A stretch of 41,748 nucleotides of DNA from Variovorax sp. WDL1 (GTDB lineage: Bacteria; Pseudomonadota; Gammaproteobacteria; Burkholderiales; Burkholderiaceae_C), in NCBI RefSeq assembly GCF_001541225.1, contig NZ_LMTS01000247.1:746-42493 (forward strand). Direction: 5' to 3'. Shown one piece after another: positions 16,502 to 26,820 of the stretch. Under the pieces are notes generated by a model that saw nothing but the letters and a program-made list of their open reading frames with translations, did no database searches and was not told the DNA's origin. The position numbers and the translations under genes were made by a program. Every line of letters starts with the position of its first letter. The stretch's first letter is position 1.

Positions 16502-17425
16502 ATGGACCGCATCACCGCCGCGCAGGTATTTGTGAACGTGGCCGAACGCGGCAGCATGACCGCTACGGCCGAAACGCTGGGCATGTCCCGCGCCATGGTC
16601 ACCCGCTATCTGGCCCAGATGGAGCGCTGGGCCGGCGCGCGCCTGCTGCACCGGACAACGCGCCGGCTCAGCCTCACGCCGGCAGGCGACGAGACGCTCT
16701 CGCGCAGCCGGCAGATGCTCGAGATTGCAGGCCAGGTGCCCGTGGCCGTCGATGCGCAGGCCGAGCTACCGCGCGGCCTGCTGCGGCTGAGCTGCGCCCA
16801 GTCCATGGCGCAGGACGTACTGGCGTCGGCGGTGACGGCCTTCCTGCAGCGTCATCCGGCGGTGGCGGTCGACTTGCAGACCAGCGACCGCACGGTGAAC
16901 CTGGTGGAGGAGCGCATCGATCTCGCGATCCGGATCACCAACGAACTGGACCCGAACCTGATCGCGCGGCCCCTGGGCAGCTGCGGCTCGCTGGTGTGCG
17001 CCACGCCAGCCTACCTGGCCGCGCATGGAACGCCGCGTGCGCCGGAGGAGCTCGCGCTTCACAACTGCCTGACGCACTCCTATTTCGGCAAGAGCCTCTG
17101 GCAGTTCGAACGACAGGGCCGGCAGCTCGCGGTGCCGGTGGGCGGAAACCTGAGCGCCAACGATTCGCACGTGCTGCTGGCGGGCGCGCTCGAAGACGCT
17201 GGCATCACGATGCAGCCGGTGTATTCAGCCGCGCCGCTGGTGGCCAGTGGCAGGCTGGTCGCGCTACTGCCCGAATGGAAACCGCAGGCGCTGGGGGTCT
17301 ACGGGGTCTACGGCTCGCGCCGGCAGATGCCCGCCGCGTTGCGCGCGATGCTGGATTTCCTGGCAGCGCGCTTCGCCGAAGAGCGCTACTGGCCGTCGGC
17401 AACGGGGCCGAAGAAGAAGCGCTGA
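16502..17425 (+). CDS. LysR-family transcriptional regulator
   Basis: This is a 307-residue regulator. The N-terminal helix-turn-helix is in FVNVAERGSMTATAETLGMS followed by RAMVTRYLAQME; a linker helix and a periplasmic-binding-like effector domain follow from about residue 90. The effector part (ERIDLAIRI, CATPAYLAAHGTP, GAGITMQP-like GALEDAGITMQP) belongs to the large CrgA/DsdC-like group often paired with oxidoreductases. It is divergent from the NmrA-like gene, which it probably controls through the inverted repeat between them. The basic C-terminal tail GPKKKR is unremarkable. Confidence 0.9.
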   Translation: MDRITAAQVFVNVAERGSMTATAETLGMSRAMVTRYLAQMERWAGARLLHRTTRRLSLTPAGDETLSRSRQMLEIAGQVPVAVDAQAELPRGLLRLSCAQSMAQDVLASAVTAFLQRHPAVAVDLQTSDRTVNLVEERIDLAIRITNELDPNLIARPLGSCGSLVCATPAYLAAHGTPRAPEELALHNCLTHSYFGKSLWQFERQGRQLAVPVGGNLSANDSHVLLAGALEDAGITMQPVYSAAPLVASGRLVALLPEWKPQALGVYGVYGSRRQMPAALRAMLDFLAARFAEERYWPSATGPKKKR

Positions 17426-17448
17426 GTGAATATCCAGGTCGGGTCGTT

Positions 17449-17488
17449 CTCTTTGCGTCTTCGCGGAACCTTCGCGTCTTCTGCGTCC
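17449..17488. repeat. Short degenerate repeat cluster between convergent LysR genes
   Basis: GCGTCTTC occurs at 17455-17462 and 17474-17481, with a partial GCGTCC at 17483-17488; between them are CGCGGAACC and TTCGCG. Read on the minus strand these are imperfect units of the form GACGCRAAG. It lies in the 83-bp gap between two convergent LysR genes and looks like a dispersed intergenic repeat. Confidence 0.5.
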
Positions 17489-17508
17489 GCATCTCAGCAT
17501 CCCGGTCG

Positions 17509-18414
17509 TCAGCTGACCCGGGCACGCTCGCGCAAGTGCACGACCAGCAGCTTGGCCGCCGGGGAGAGATTGGCCTCGCTGCGAAAACAGATTGCAAAGC
17601 GCCGCTCGGCCCAGGCGTCGGACAGCGGCACCACGCGCAGCCCGAAGCTCTGCACCACGGGGTCGACCACTTCGCGTGGCACCACCGCAATCCCGAGGCC
17701 AGCGCGCACGCAGCGTAGCGCCGCGTCGAAGGTCGACACCACCGCGCGATAGCTGAGCGGCCGGCCGATGATGGCGGCCGCACGCGCCAGCATGGTGTGG
17801 ACGGCGGTGGAGGCCGGCAGGCCGACGTGGTCGAACTCCAGGGTCTCCTCGAAGCTGCAGCGCCGGCGCCGCGCGATCGGATGGGAGGGGTGGGCAACCA
17901 TGGCCAGCCGGTCGCGCCGGTAGGGCCAGGCCTGCAGCCCTTCGAGGTCTGCCGCGTCCCAGCACACGCCGACCGGGGCCGAGCCTTCGCGCAGCGCGCG
18001 GACCAGGTCCCGGCTGAGCGCCTCTTCGATGTCGACGCGAATGTCGCCATGCGCGGGTACCTGCAGGAAGTCCGCGATGTCGTCGGGCAGGAACTCGGCG
18101 ATGGAGGATACGCTGGCCAGCACCCGCACCTGGCCCTTCACGCCGCGTCCGTAGGCGGCCATGTCGCGGGCCACGCGGTCGGCAGTGGCAAGCATGGCGC
18201 GTGCATGCTCCAGCAGGATCTCGCCAGCCGCCGTCGGCATGACGCCGCGCCGACGGCGCTCGAACAGCGTGGCGCCGACCACGCCTTCGAGCTGGGCCAG
18301 CCGCTTGCTGATGGCGGAGGCCACGATGTGGTGCTGTTCGCCGGCCCGGGCGATGTTGCGGGTCTCGCAGACCGCCACGAAAAGGCGCAGGCTCGTGAGG
18401 TCCAGGTCTCGCAT
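17509..18414 (-). CDS. LysR-family transcriptional regulator, divergent from the HMG-CoA lyase operon
   Basis: This is a 301-residue regulator. The winged helix-turn-helix domain covers about 1-65: LTSLRLFVAVCETRNIARAG, then SAISKRLAQLE and LFERRRRGVMPTAAGE. The effector domain has AALRCVRAGLGIAVVPREVV, the usual second-lobe motif. The HTH residues HHIVASAISKRLAQLE are of the subgroup found with organic-acid and CoA-transferase operons. It is transcribed away from the HMG-CoA lyase, CoA-transferase and Bug genes, 113 bp from the first, and is the obvious candidate for their substrate-responsive regulator. A perfect inverted repeat starts 5 bp upstream of its start codon. Confidence 0.9.
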   Translation of the reverse strand: MRDLDLTSLRLFVAVCETRNIARAGEQHHIVASAISKRLAQLEGVVGATLFERRRRGVMPTAAGEILLEHARAMLATADRVARDMAAYGRGVKGQVRVLASVSSIAEFLPDDIADFLQVPAHGDIRVDIEEALSRDLVRALREGSAPVGVCWDAADLEGLQAWPYRRDRLAMVAHPSHPIARRRRCSFEETLEFDHVGLPASTAVHTMLARAAAIIGRPLSYRAVVSTFDAALRCVRAGLGIAVVPREVVDPVVQSFGLRVVPLSDAWAERRFAICFRSEANLSPAAKLLVVHLRERARVS

Positions 18415-18418
18415 GACG

Positions 18419-18431
18419 TTCCGTACCGGAA
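18419..18431. promoter_or_regulatory. Perfect inverted repeat next to the LysR start codon
   Basis: TTCCG-TAC-CGGAA (18419-18431) lies just upstream of the LysR start and within its divergent promoter region. It is a candidate autoregulatory operator. It is shorter than a normal LysR footprint. Confidence 0.4.
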
Positions 18432-18527
18432 TGTTGGGCGTGCCAGATTACCGCTTTTGCGAGCGATAGGGAACGCCTAGAGTTCAGGCAAGGACGGCTT
18501 CCTGCCGACCACGAGAGACAAAGCCCC

Positions 18528-19478
18528 ATGCCCGCATCGAACCCGCGCCTGCCGCGCGCCGCCGTCATCCGCGAGGTCGGTCTTCGCGATGGCCTCCAGA
18601 GCATCGCGACCATCCTGCCCACCGAGCACAAGTGCGAGTGGATCCGCGCGGCCCATGCCGCGGGCCAGCGTGAGATCGAGGTTGGCTCCTTCGTGCCGGC
18701 GCGCTTGCTGCCGCAGCTGGCCGACACCGCCGAGCTGGTGAACTTCGCCAAGACGCTGCCCGGCCTCTTCGTCTCGGTGCTGGTGCCCAACCTGCGCGGC
18801 GCGGAGAGCGCGATTGCGAGCGGCGCCGATCTGATGATCGTGCCGCTGTCGGCCAGCCGTGCTCACAGTCTTGCCAACCTGCGCAAGACGCCGGACGAGG
18901 TGGTTGCGGAAGTCGCGCGTGTCCGCGCGGCGCGCGACGCAGCCGGCGCAAGGACGCTGATCGAAGGCGGAGTGGGCACGGCCTTTGGCTGCACGCTGCA
19001 GGGCGAGGTCGATCCAGGCGAGGTGCTGCGCCTGATGCAGGCCCTGCTCGACGCGGGCGCCGACCGGGTGAGCCTGGCCGACACCGTGGGCTATGCCGAT
19101 CCGGCCATGGTGCGCGAGCTGTTCGAGCAGGCGCTGGAGATCGCAGGCGAGCGCTTCTGGTGCGGGCACTTCCACGATACGCGCGGCCTGGGCCTTGCCA
19201 ACGTGTATGCGGCCCTGGAGCTGGGCGTGAACCGCTTCGATGCCTGCCTGGCCGGCATTGGCGGCTGCCCGCATGCGCCCGGCGCGAGTGGCAATGTCGC
19301 CACCGAGGACCTGGCCTACATGCTGGGCAGCATGGGCATCGCGACCGGGGTGGACATCGGGCAGTTGCTCTCGCTGCGTGCGCGGGTGGCCGACTGGCTG
19401 CATGGCGAGACGCTGCACGGCACGCTCTGGCAGGCCGGCCTGCCCAAGACCTTCACACCCGAAGCCCTGGCAGCCTGA
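18528..19478 (+). CDS. Hydroxymethylglutaryl-CoA lyase family protein
   Basis: This is a 316-residue TIM-barrel lyase that cleaves HMG-CoA (or a close analogue) to acetyl-CoA and a ketoacid. Catalytic features of the HMGL family are present: REVGLRDGLQ with metal ligand Asp21, the ligands in HFHDTRG (His214, His216), and the mobile-loop signature GIGGCPHAPGASGN with catalytic Cys247, followed by VATEDLAYML. It is first in a three-gene unit; the CoA-transferase starts 12 bp downstream, suggesting that the acid is first activated to its CoA ester and then cleaved. Leucine breakdown is the textbook role, but no other leucine-pathway genes are nearby. Confidence 0.88.
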   Translation: MPASNPRLPRAAVIREVGLRDGLQSIATILPTEHKCEWIRAAHAAGQREIEVGSFVPARLLPQLADTAELVNFAKTLPGLFVSVLVPNLRGAESAIASGADLMIVPLSASRAHSLANLRKTPDEVVAEVARVRAARDAAGARTLIEGGVGTAFGCTLQGEVDPGEVLRLMQALLDAGADRVSLADTVGYADPAMVRELFEQALEIAGERFWCGHFHDTRGLGLANVYAALELGVNRFDACLAGIGGCPHAPGASGNVATEDLAYMLGSMGIATGVDIGQLLSLRARVADWLHGETLHGTLWQAGLPKTFTPEALAA

Positions 19479-19490
19479 TACGAAAGCACC

Positions 19491-20645
19491 ATGCAAACCG
19501 AAAACGATTCCCTGCCTCTCGCCGGCGTCCGCGTCGTCGAGTTCACCCACATGGTCATGGGCCCGACCTGCGGGATGATCCTGGCCGATCTCGGCGCCGA
19601 GGTGATCAAGATCGAGCCGCCCGGCGGCGACAAGACGCGTCGGCTGCCAGGCCTCGGCGTCGGCTTCTTCCGCTCCTTCAATCGCAACAAGAAGAGCGTG
19701 GTGCTCGACATCACGAGTGAAGAGGGGCGTGCCACGGCGAGCGAGCTGATCGGCCAGTGCGACGTGATGCTGGAGAACTTCCGGCCGGGGCTGATGAGCT
19801 CGCTGGGCCTCGACCACGAGACGCTCTCGAAGAAGTACCCGAGGCTGATCTATGTCTCGCACAAGGGCTTTCTGCCCGGCCCGTACGAGAAGCGGCTTGC
19901 GCTGGACGAGGTGGTGCAGATGATGGGCGGCCTGTCGTACATGACGGGCCCGCAAGGGCGTCCGCTGCGCGCGGGCACCTCGGTCAACGACATCATGGGC
20001 GGCATGTTCGGCGCCATCGGCGTGCTGGCGGCGCTGCGCGAGCGCGAGCGCACCGGCCGCGGGCAGGAGGTGCAGAGCGCATTGTTCGAGAACTGCGTCT
20101 TCCTGTCCTCGCAGCACATGCAGCAGTTTGCGATGACCGGCGAGCCGCCGCCGCCGATGCCCTCGCGCGTGTCGGCCTGGAGCGTCTACGACGTCTTCAC
20201 GCTCGCCGGGGGCGAGCAGCTCTTCATCGGCGCTGTGAGCGACAAGCAGTTCCTCACGCTGTGCCGCGTCCTCGAGGCGCCCGAACTGGCTGCCGACCCG
20301 GCGCTCGCGAACAACGCGTTGCGCGTGGCGGTACGCCCGGCCCTGCTGCAGCGCCTGGGCGAGATCCTGGCGCACCATCGTGTCGAGGAACTCGCGCCGA
20401 GGCTCGAGGAGGCTGGCATTCCCTACGCCCCGATCGTGCGGCCCGACCAGTTGCTGCAGGACCCGCACCTGAAGGCGAGCGGCGGCCTCGTACCTATGGA
20501 AACCGACGATGGCGGCATGACCGAAGTGGTGCTGCTGCCGCTGCTGATGGGAGGCCGCCGCCCAGGCGTACGGCAGCCCCTGGCGCGCGTGGGCGAGCAC
20601 ACCGACGAGGTGCTGTCGCAGCTCGCGGCGCGCGAAGCGGCCTGA
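19491..20645 (+). CDS. Class III (CaiB/BaiF) CoA-transferase
   Basis: This is a 384-residue family III CoA-transferase that moves CoA between acids through an aspartyl-CoA intermediate. The N-terminal fold starts LAGVRVVEFTHMVMGPTCGM, then LGAEVIKIEPPGGD, RSFNRNKKSVVLD and CDVMLENFRPG, all family hallmarks. The catalytic Asp is in GTSVNDIMGG (Asp167, matching Asp169 of formyl-CoA transferase). It sits 12 bp behind the HMG-CoA lyase gene. A mammalian class III enzyme (SUGCT) makes HMG-CoA or glutaryl-CoA from succinyl-CoA, so an HMG, citramalate or itaconate-type acid is a reasonable, unproven substrate. The partner CoA donor is not visible. Confidence 0.9.
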   Translation: MQTENDSLPLAGVRVVEFTHMVMGPTCGMILADLGAEVIKIEPPGGDKTRRLPGLGVGFFRSFNRNKKSVVLDITSEEGRATASELIGQCDVMLENFRPGLMSSLGLDHETLSKKYPRLIYVSHKGFLPGPYEKRLALDEVVQMMGGLSYMTGPQGRPLRAGTSVNDIMGGMFGAIGVLAALRERERTGRGQEVQSALFENCVFLSSQHMQQFAMTGEPPPPMPSRVSAWSVYDVFTLAGGEQLFIGAVSDKQFLTLCRVLEAPELAADPALANNALRVAVRPALLQRLGEILAHHRVEELAPRLEEAGIPYAPIVRPDQLLQDPHLKASGGLVPMETDDGGMTEVVLLPLLMGGRRPGVRQPLARVGEHTDEVLSQLAAREAA

Positions 20646-20689
20646 ACGGCCAGCCCCTCGACGATTCGACACAGCCAAGGAGACATGAC

Positions 20690-21670
20690 ATGAACCCTAT
20701 CCTCTCGCGCCGCACGATGCTGCACTTCGGCACTTGCGCACTCGCCGCCGCCGCGCTGCCTGCGCTGGCCCAGGGCGGCTCCGACAAGCCGGTGCGCATC
20801 GTCCTGCCGATCAGCGCCGGCTCGGGCGTGGACACCATCGCACGCGCTGCCGCCCCGGCGCTGGGCAAGGCCTTTGGCCGGCCGGTGGTGATCGAGAATC
20901 TGCCGGGCGCGGGCGGCATCACCGGTACCTCCGCCGTGGTGAAGGCGGCGCCGGACGGGCTCACGCTCGGCATGGTGTCGAACAACCACGTGATCAATCC
21001 GAGCGTCTACAAGAAGATGCCCTTCGACGCCCTCGACGACATCACGCCCATCAGCGTGGTGGGCGCGACACCGCTGCTGCTGGTGGTGAATCCGAAGGTG
21101 CCGGCGAAGAACGTGAAGGAGCTGGTGGCGCTGCTCAAGGCGAAGCCCGATGGCTACAACTACGCTTCCTCGGGGAACGGCACCATCATCCACCTGGCCG
21201 GCGAGATGTTCATGGACGAGGCCGGCGTGAAGGCGCGCCACATCCCCTACAAGGGCACCGGCCCGATGGTGACCGACATGATTGCGGGCCAGGTCGAGAT
21301 CGGCGTGGTGGCCTTGCCGGCGGTGCAGCAGCACATCAAGAGCGGCGCGCTGCGCGCCATCGGACTGTGTGGCCCCGCACGCTCGCCGGCCGCGCCCGAG
21401 ATCCCGACCATTGCGGAGCAGGGCCTGCCGAACTACAGCGTGGAGGGCTGGTTCGCCGTGATCGGACCGGCCCGGCTGCCCGCGGCCGAGGTCAAGCGCG
21501 CGCACGATGCCGTCGTGGCTGCCTTCACCACGGCCGAGGTGCGCGAGGCCATGGACAAGCAGGGCAACATCGTCAAGCCGACGACGCCGGAGGAGGCGGC
21601 CCGCTACTTCCGCAGCGAGGCCGAGCGCTACGCGGCGCTCGTCAAGAAGGCGAACGTGACGCTGGAGTAG
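20690..21670 (+). CDS. Bug-family tripartite tricarboxylate transporter substrate-binding protein
   Basis: This is a 326-residue periplasmic solute receptor. Two ATGs lie close together; the one at 20685 leads at once to a stop, so 20690 is the start, 6 nt after AAGGAG (20678-20683). The signal peptide carries a twin arginine (SRRTMLHFGTCALAAAALPA) and ends ALA-QG. Bug-family motifs follow: KPVRIVLPISAGSGVDTIAR, VVIENLPGAGGITGTSAV, YKGTGPMVTDMIAGQVE and GWFAVIGPARLP. Bug receptors bind carboxylates and usually outnumber their TctAB permeases, and none is encoded here. With the CoA-transferase and lyase upstream, it may scavenge the acid that they degrade. Its 3' end overlaps the convergent HPP gene by 29 bp. 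Confidence 0.9.
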   Translation: MNPILSRRTMLHFGTCALAAAALPALAQGGSDKPVRIVLPISAGSGVDTIARAAAPALGKAFGRPVVIENLPGAGGITGTSAVVKAAPDGLTLGMVSNNHVINPSVYKKMPFDALDDITPISVVGATPLLLVVNPKVPAKNVKELVALLKAKPDGYNYASSGNGTIIHLAGEMFMDEAGVKARHIPYKGTGPMVTDMIAGQVEIGVVALPAVQQHIKSGALRAIGLCGPARSPAAPEIPTIAEQGLPNYSVEGWFAVIGPARLPAAEVKRAHDAVVAAFTTAEVREAMDKQGNIVKPTTPEEAARYFRSEAERYAALVKKANVTLE

Positions 21671-22811
21671 GCGGCCCGGTCTCGGGACCGACGGCGCGGT
21701 ACAGGGCGCGTACGAAATCAGATTGCGTGATCATCCCGGTGAGCCGCCGCTCGTCGTCGATGATCGGGATGTGATGGTGGCCGCCCTCGGAGAACAGCGG
21801 CACCAGCTCCACCATCGGCCGCTCCTCGCTGGATACGCGGACCTGCCGCGTCATGATCTGGCCGACCACCTCAGGCTTGCTCGACATGACGGTTCGCGTG
21901 GCCCGTATGAAGTCACGAAGGCGCCCGCCCAGGCCTTCGTGGTGGTCCAGGTCGATGTGGCGGAGGAAGTCCGCCCGCGTCACGATGCCCACCACTCGGC
22001 GCGTGCGGTCGATCACCGGCAGGGCCTTGATGCCGCGCGCCTGCATCAGGGCCCACGCCTCCTGCAGCGGCGTGCCGAACTCGGCGGCCACCGGGTCGCG
22101 CGACATGATGTCGGCGCAACGGACGGTGCCGAGGCGGCGCCGGTAGGACTCCAGCTCGGTATCGCGGATCAGCGACTCGAGGTCGTCGCGGCTGATGTCC
22201 AGCACCTGGTTGTAGCGCGCCAGCACCGCATCGACGTCGGCCGAGCTGAAGCGCGCATCGGCCTGCGGCGTGCGCGGCGCCAGCTGGACGTGCGGGTAGC
22301 GGCGCCCGGTCAGGGTGTTGTAGAGCACGCCGGCCATCACCAGCAGCACCGAATCGGCCAGGACGGGGTTGAGCGCGAAGGGAAAGTGTGTCGTGTGGTT
22401 GAGCGCCACCAGCAGCGCCACCGCGCCACCGGGCGGATGCAGGCAGCGCAGCGCGAACATCAGCGCGATGGCCAGGGCGGTCGCGACGGGGCCAACCCAC
22501 GCGGCGTCGGGCATCCAGCGCGCGCAGGCGACGCCGACCAGCGCCGAAAACATGTTGCCCGCGATCACCGGCCAGGGCTGGGCGAGCGGGCTTGCCGGCA
22601 GCGCGAACACCAGAACGGCACTGGCGCCCAGCGGCGCGATCAGCCAGTGGCCGTGGCCGTCCGAATCCAGCCCGGCGAACTGCAGGATCAGCACGGTCAG
22701 CAGCAGGCCCAGCCCGGCACCGGCAACGGCGCGCAGGCGTTCGCGCGTATTGACGTTGGTGCGGCCCGGAAGCCAGGAGCGGGCGAAGGTGCGCAGTGCC
22801 TCCCGTCCCAT
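21642..22811 (-). CDS. HPP-family membrane protein with two CBS domains
   Basis: This is a 389-residue inner-membrane protein. The HPP domain spans about 25-175, with four or five hydrophobic segments and the signature LRCLHPPGGAVALLVAL (HPP at 125-127). A soluble tail with two CBS motifs follows: CADIMSRDPVAAEFGTPLQE with GIKALPVIDRTRRVVGIVT, and VGQIMTRQVRVSSEE with HHIPIIDDERRLTGMITQSD. CBS pairs usually bind adenine nucleotides, so activity is probably tied to energy state. HPP proteins have been linked to nitrite transport in plastids and cyanobacteria; the bacterial CBS-fused form has no settled function. The start codon lies 2 bp after the stop of the upstream MFS gene, so they form one operon. 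Confidence 0.88.
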   Translation of the reverse strand: MGREALRTFARSWLPGRTNVNTRERLRAVAGAGLGLLLTVLILQFAGLDSDGHGHWLIAPLGASAVLVFALPASPLAQPWPVIAGNMFSALVGVACARWMPDAAWVGPVATALAIALMFALRCLHPPGGAVALLVALNHTTHFPFALNPVLADSVLLVMAGVLYNTLTGRRYPHVQLAPRTPQADARFSSADVDAVLARYNQVLDISRDDLESLIRDTELESYRRRLGTVRCADIMSRDPVAAEFGTPLQEAWALMQARGIKALPVIDRTRRVVGIVTRADFLRHIDLDHHEGLGGRLRDFIRATRTVMSSKPEVVGQIMTRQVRVSSEERPMVELVPLFSEGGHHHIPIIDDERRLTGMITQSDFVRALYRAVGPETGPPTPASRSPS

Positions 22812-22813
22812 GC

Positions 22814-24052
22814 TCAGGCGACCTCGCCGGCGACCCGGCGTCCGATCTCGGGCCAGCGGCCGTGCAGCCAGCCCCAGGCCACCAGGCCGATGCTCATCAT
22901 CCCGATCGAGGTCAGCGCCAGCGCCAGCGTCGAATGCATGACGAGCGGGGCGACCACGCCGGCCACGATGCCGTTGGCCGTCGAGCCGATCACGGCCTGC
23001 AGCGAGGAAGCCATGCCGCGGCGCTCAGGATGCAGGTCGAGCACCAGCAGCGTGACCACCGGCACCATCAGCGCCCAGCCGAAGGCGAACACCGCGAGCG
23101 GCCACAGCGCCCAGGCCGCGTGCGGGGTGAAGAGGGCGTTGGCGACCACGTTGGCGATCGAGGTCAGCAACATGATCAGGAACCCGTCGCGGATCTGCCG
23201 CTTGGGCGCCACCTTGCCCGCCATGCGGCCGCTGGCCCAGGCGCCGGCCATGATGCCGCCGATGGTCAGCAGGAAGAACCAGAAGAACTGCGTGGGCGCG
23301 AGCGCGAGGTGATCCCCGAGGAAGGCAGGCGCGGCCAGCACGTAGAGGAACATGCCGTTGAAGGGCACGCCGCTGGCCAGCGCCAGCAGCAGGAAACGCG
23401 GGTCGGAGCACAGGTTCCAGTAGCCGCGCATCAGGTGCCGCACTTCGAAGGGTTGCCGCTGGCTGTGGTGCAGGGTTTCGGGCAGCAGCTTCCAGTTGGC
23501 GGCAAATAGCACCACGCCCACAGCCACCAGGAACCAGAAGATGCTGTGCCAGCCAAGGTGCACGTACAGGAAGCCGCCGATGATCGGGGCAATCGCCGGG
23601 GCGACGCCGAAGTAGATCGTGACCTGGCTCATGACCCGCTGTGCTTCCGCCGGGGGAAACATGTCGCGGATCACCGCACGCGAGACCACGATGCCCGCAC
23701 CGGTCGACAGGCCCTGCAGCGCGCGGAAGAGCACCAGCTGGCCGATGGTCTGCGAGAGCGCGCAGCCCAGCGAGGCAATGGTGAACACCGCCAGGCCCCA
23801 CAGCACCACCGGGCGGCGACCGAAGCTGTCGGAAAGCGCCCCGTGGAACAGGTTCATGAAGGCGAAGCCGAACAGATAGGCCGAGAGCGTCTGCTGCATC
23901 TCCGCCGGCGTTGCGCCGATGGTCTGGGCGATGCCTGAGAAGGCCGGGATGTAGGTATCGATCGAGAAGGGACCGAGCATGCCCAGCACCGCCAGCAGCA
24001 CGGCCAGCGCCCAGCGTGGCGCCTGCCAGAGTTTGTTGGCGTCGGGGTTCAT
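22814..24052 (-). CDS. Bcr/CflA-family multidrug efflux MFS transporter
   Basis: This is a 412-residue, 12-segment major facilitator. The ATG at 24052 is chosen because the conserved part starts right after it (MNPDANKLWQAPRWALAVLL); the frame is open to 24133, but that stretch is Lys/Thr-rich and not family-like. Bcr/CflA hallmarks are GPFSIDTYIPAFSGIAQTIG, then SAYLFGFAFMNLFHGALSD with FGRRPVVLWGL (motif A) and RALQGLSTGAGIVVSRAVIRD. These exporters remove bicyclomycin, chloramphenicol, sulfonamides or dipeptides. The gene is directly upstream of, and probably cotranscribed with, the HPP-CBS gene. Confidence 0.9.
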   Translation of the reverse strand: MNPDANKLWQAPRWALAVLLAVLGMLGPFSIDTYIPAFSGIAQTIGATPAEMQQTLSAYLFGFAFMNLFHGALSDSFGRRPVVLWGLAVFTIASLGCALSQTIGQLVLFRALQGLSTGAGIVVSRAVIRDMFPPAEAQRVMSQVTIYFGVAPAIAPIIGGFLYVHLGWHSIFWFLVAVGVVLFAANWKLLPETLHHSQRQPFEVRHLMRGYWNLCSDPRFLLLALASGVPFNGMFLYVLAAPAFLGDHLALAPTQFFWFFLLTIGGIMAGAWASGRMAGKVAPKRQIRDGFLIMLLTSIANVVANALFTPHAAWALWPLAVFAFGWALMVPVVTLLVLDLHPERRGMASSLQAVIGSTANGIVAGVVAPLVMHSTLALALTSIGMMSIGLVAWGWLHGRWPEIGRRVAGEVA

Positions 24053-24108
24053 GCGGCCAGTCTCCGTTCTTCCGTTCTTGGTTTTGGTCTTGGTGTCGCG
24101 GCCAAAGA

Positions 24109-24144
24109 GAACGCCCGCCGCCTGTGAAGGCAAAGCGGGCGTTC
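24109..24144 (-). terminator. Terminator hairpin after rpoD
   Basis: GAACGCCCGC (24109-24118) and GCGGGCGTTC (24135-24144) form a perfect 10-bp stem with a 16-nt loop, 22 bp beyond the rpoD stop. On the minus strand a short TCTTT follows, so it may act as a weak intrinsic terminator. Confidence 0.75.
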
Positions 24145-24166
24145 GGGCTCGAGGATCCGCTGGGGA

Positions 24167-26506
<2,340 letters not shown>

Positions 26507-26820
26507 AAGACCTTCGTACAACAAGAATTGGACCAACAGAATCACGGGCGCCAACAGCCCGGCGCAGGCAGGAGCACAAAATAAACGGAAAGGGCGAACA
26601 AAAGGTCGCTGGCAACCCTCGAACGCGCTTCAAAAGACAAGATGTCGGGCGAACATTTGGTGTGCAGTCCTTGCGGTTTTTGACCCGTATTCCGACGTGG
26701 ACTCATCGGAAATTGCGTTGCGCATCGAGTCGGCCCGGAGGTGCTGCTGTCGCTCTTGCCTTATTTCGCTTGCATGCGAAGCCTTAAATTATAGCGTGTT
26801 GCGCGTTTTTCAAGCAGTTC
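26507..26820 (-). other. 314-bp dnaG-rpoD intergenic region (long rpoD leader)
   Basis: No gene is seen here. On the minus strand it holds a strong promoter at its dnaG end, then about 270 nt of untranslated leader. That is long for a housekeeping sigma gene and has AT-rich patches near 26570-26600 and 26760-26790. I found no convincing riboswitch fold or terminator by eye. Confidence 0.6.
26788..26813 (-). promoter_or_regulatory. rpoD: rpoD promoter
   Basis: A perfect -10 box TATAAT (26788-26793, minus strand) lies 28 bp after the dnaG stop. TTGAAA (26808-26813) is a good -35 match but is only 14 bp away, so the real -35 contact may be shifted upstream toward the dnaG end. The box is embedded in an otherwise GC-rich sequence. 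Confidence 0.65.

Noticed and set aside
17449..17488. A minimal CRISPR array
   Set aside because: Repeat units are under 10 bp, irregular and without spacers of constant length, and no cas genes are nearby.
18477..20678. A 733-codon open frame on the minus strand, antisense to the HMG-CoA lyase and CoA-transferase genes
   Set aside because: It is rich in Arg, Gln, His and Ala without any recognisable motif, while both sense frames carry complete catalytic signatures. It is a product of high GC codon bias.
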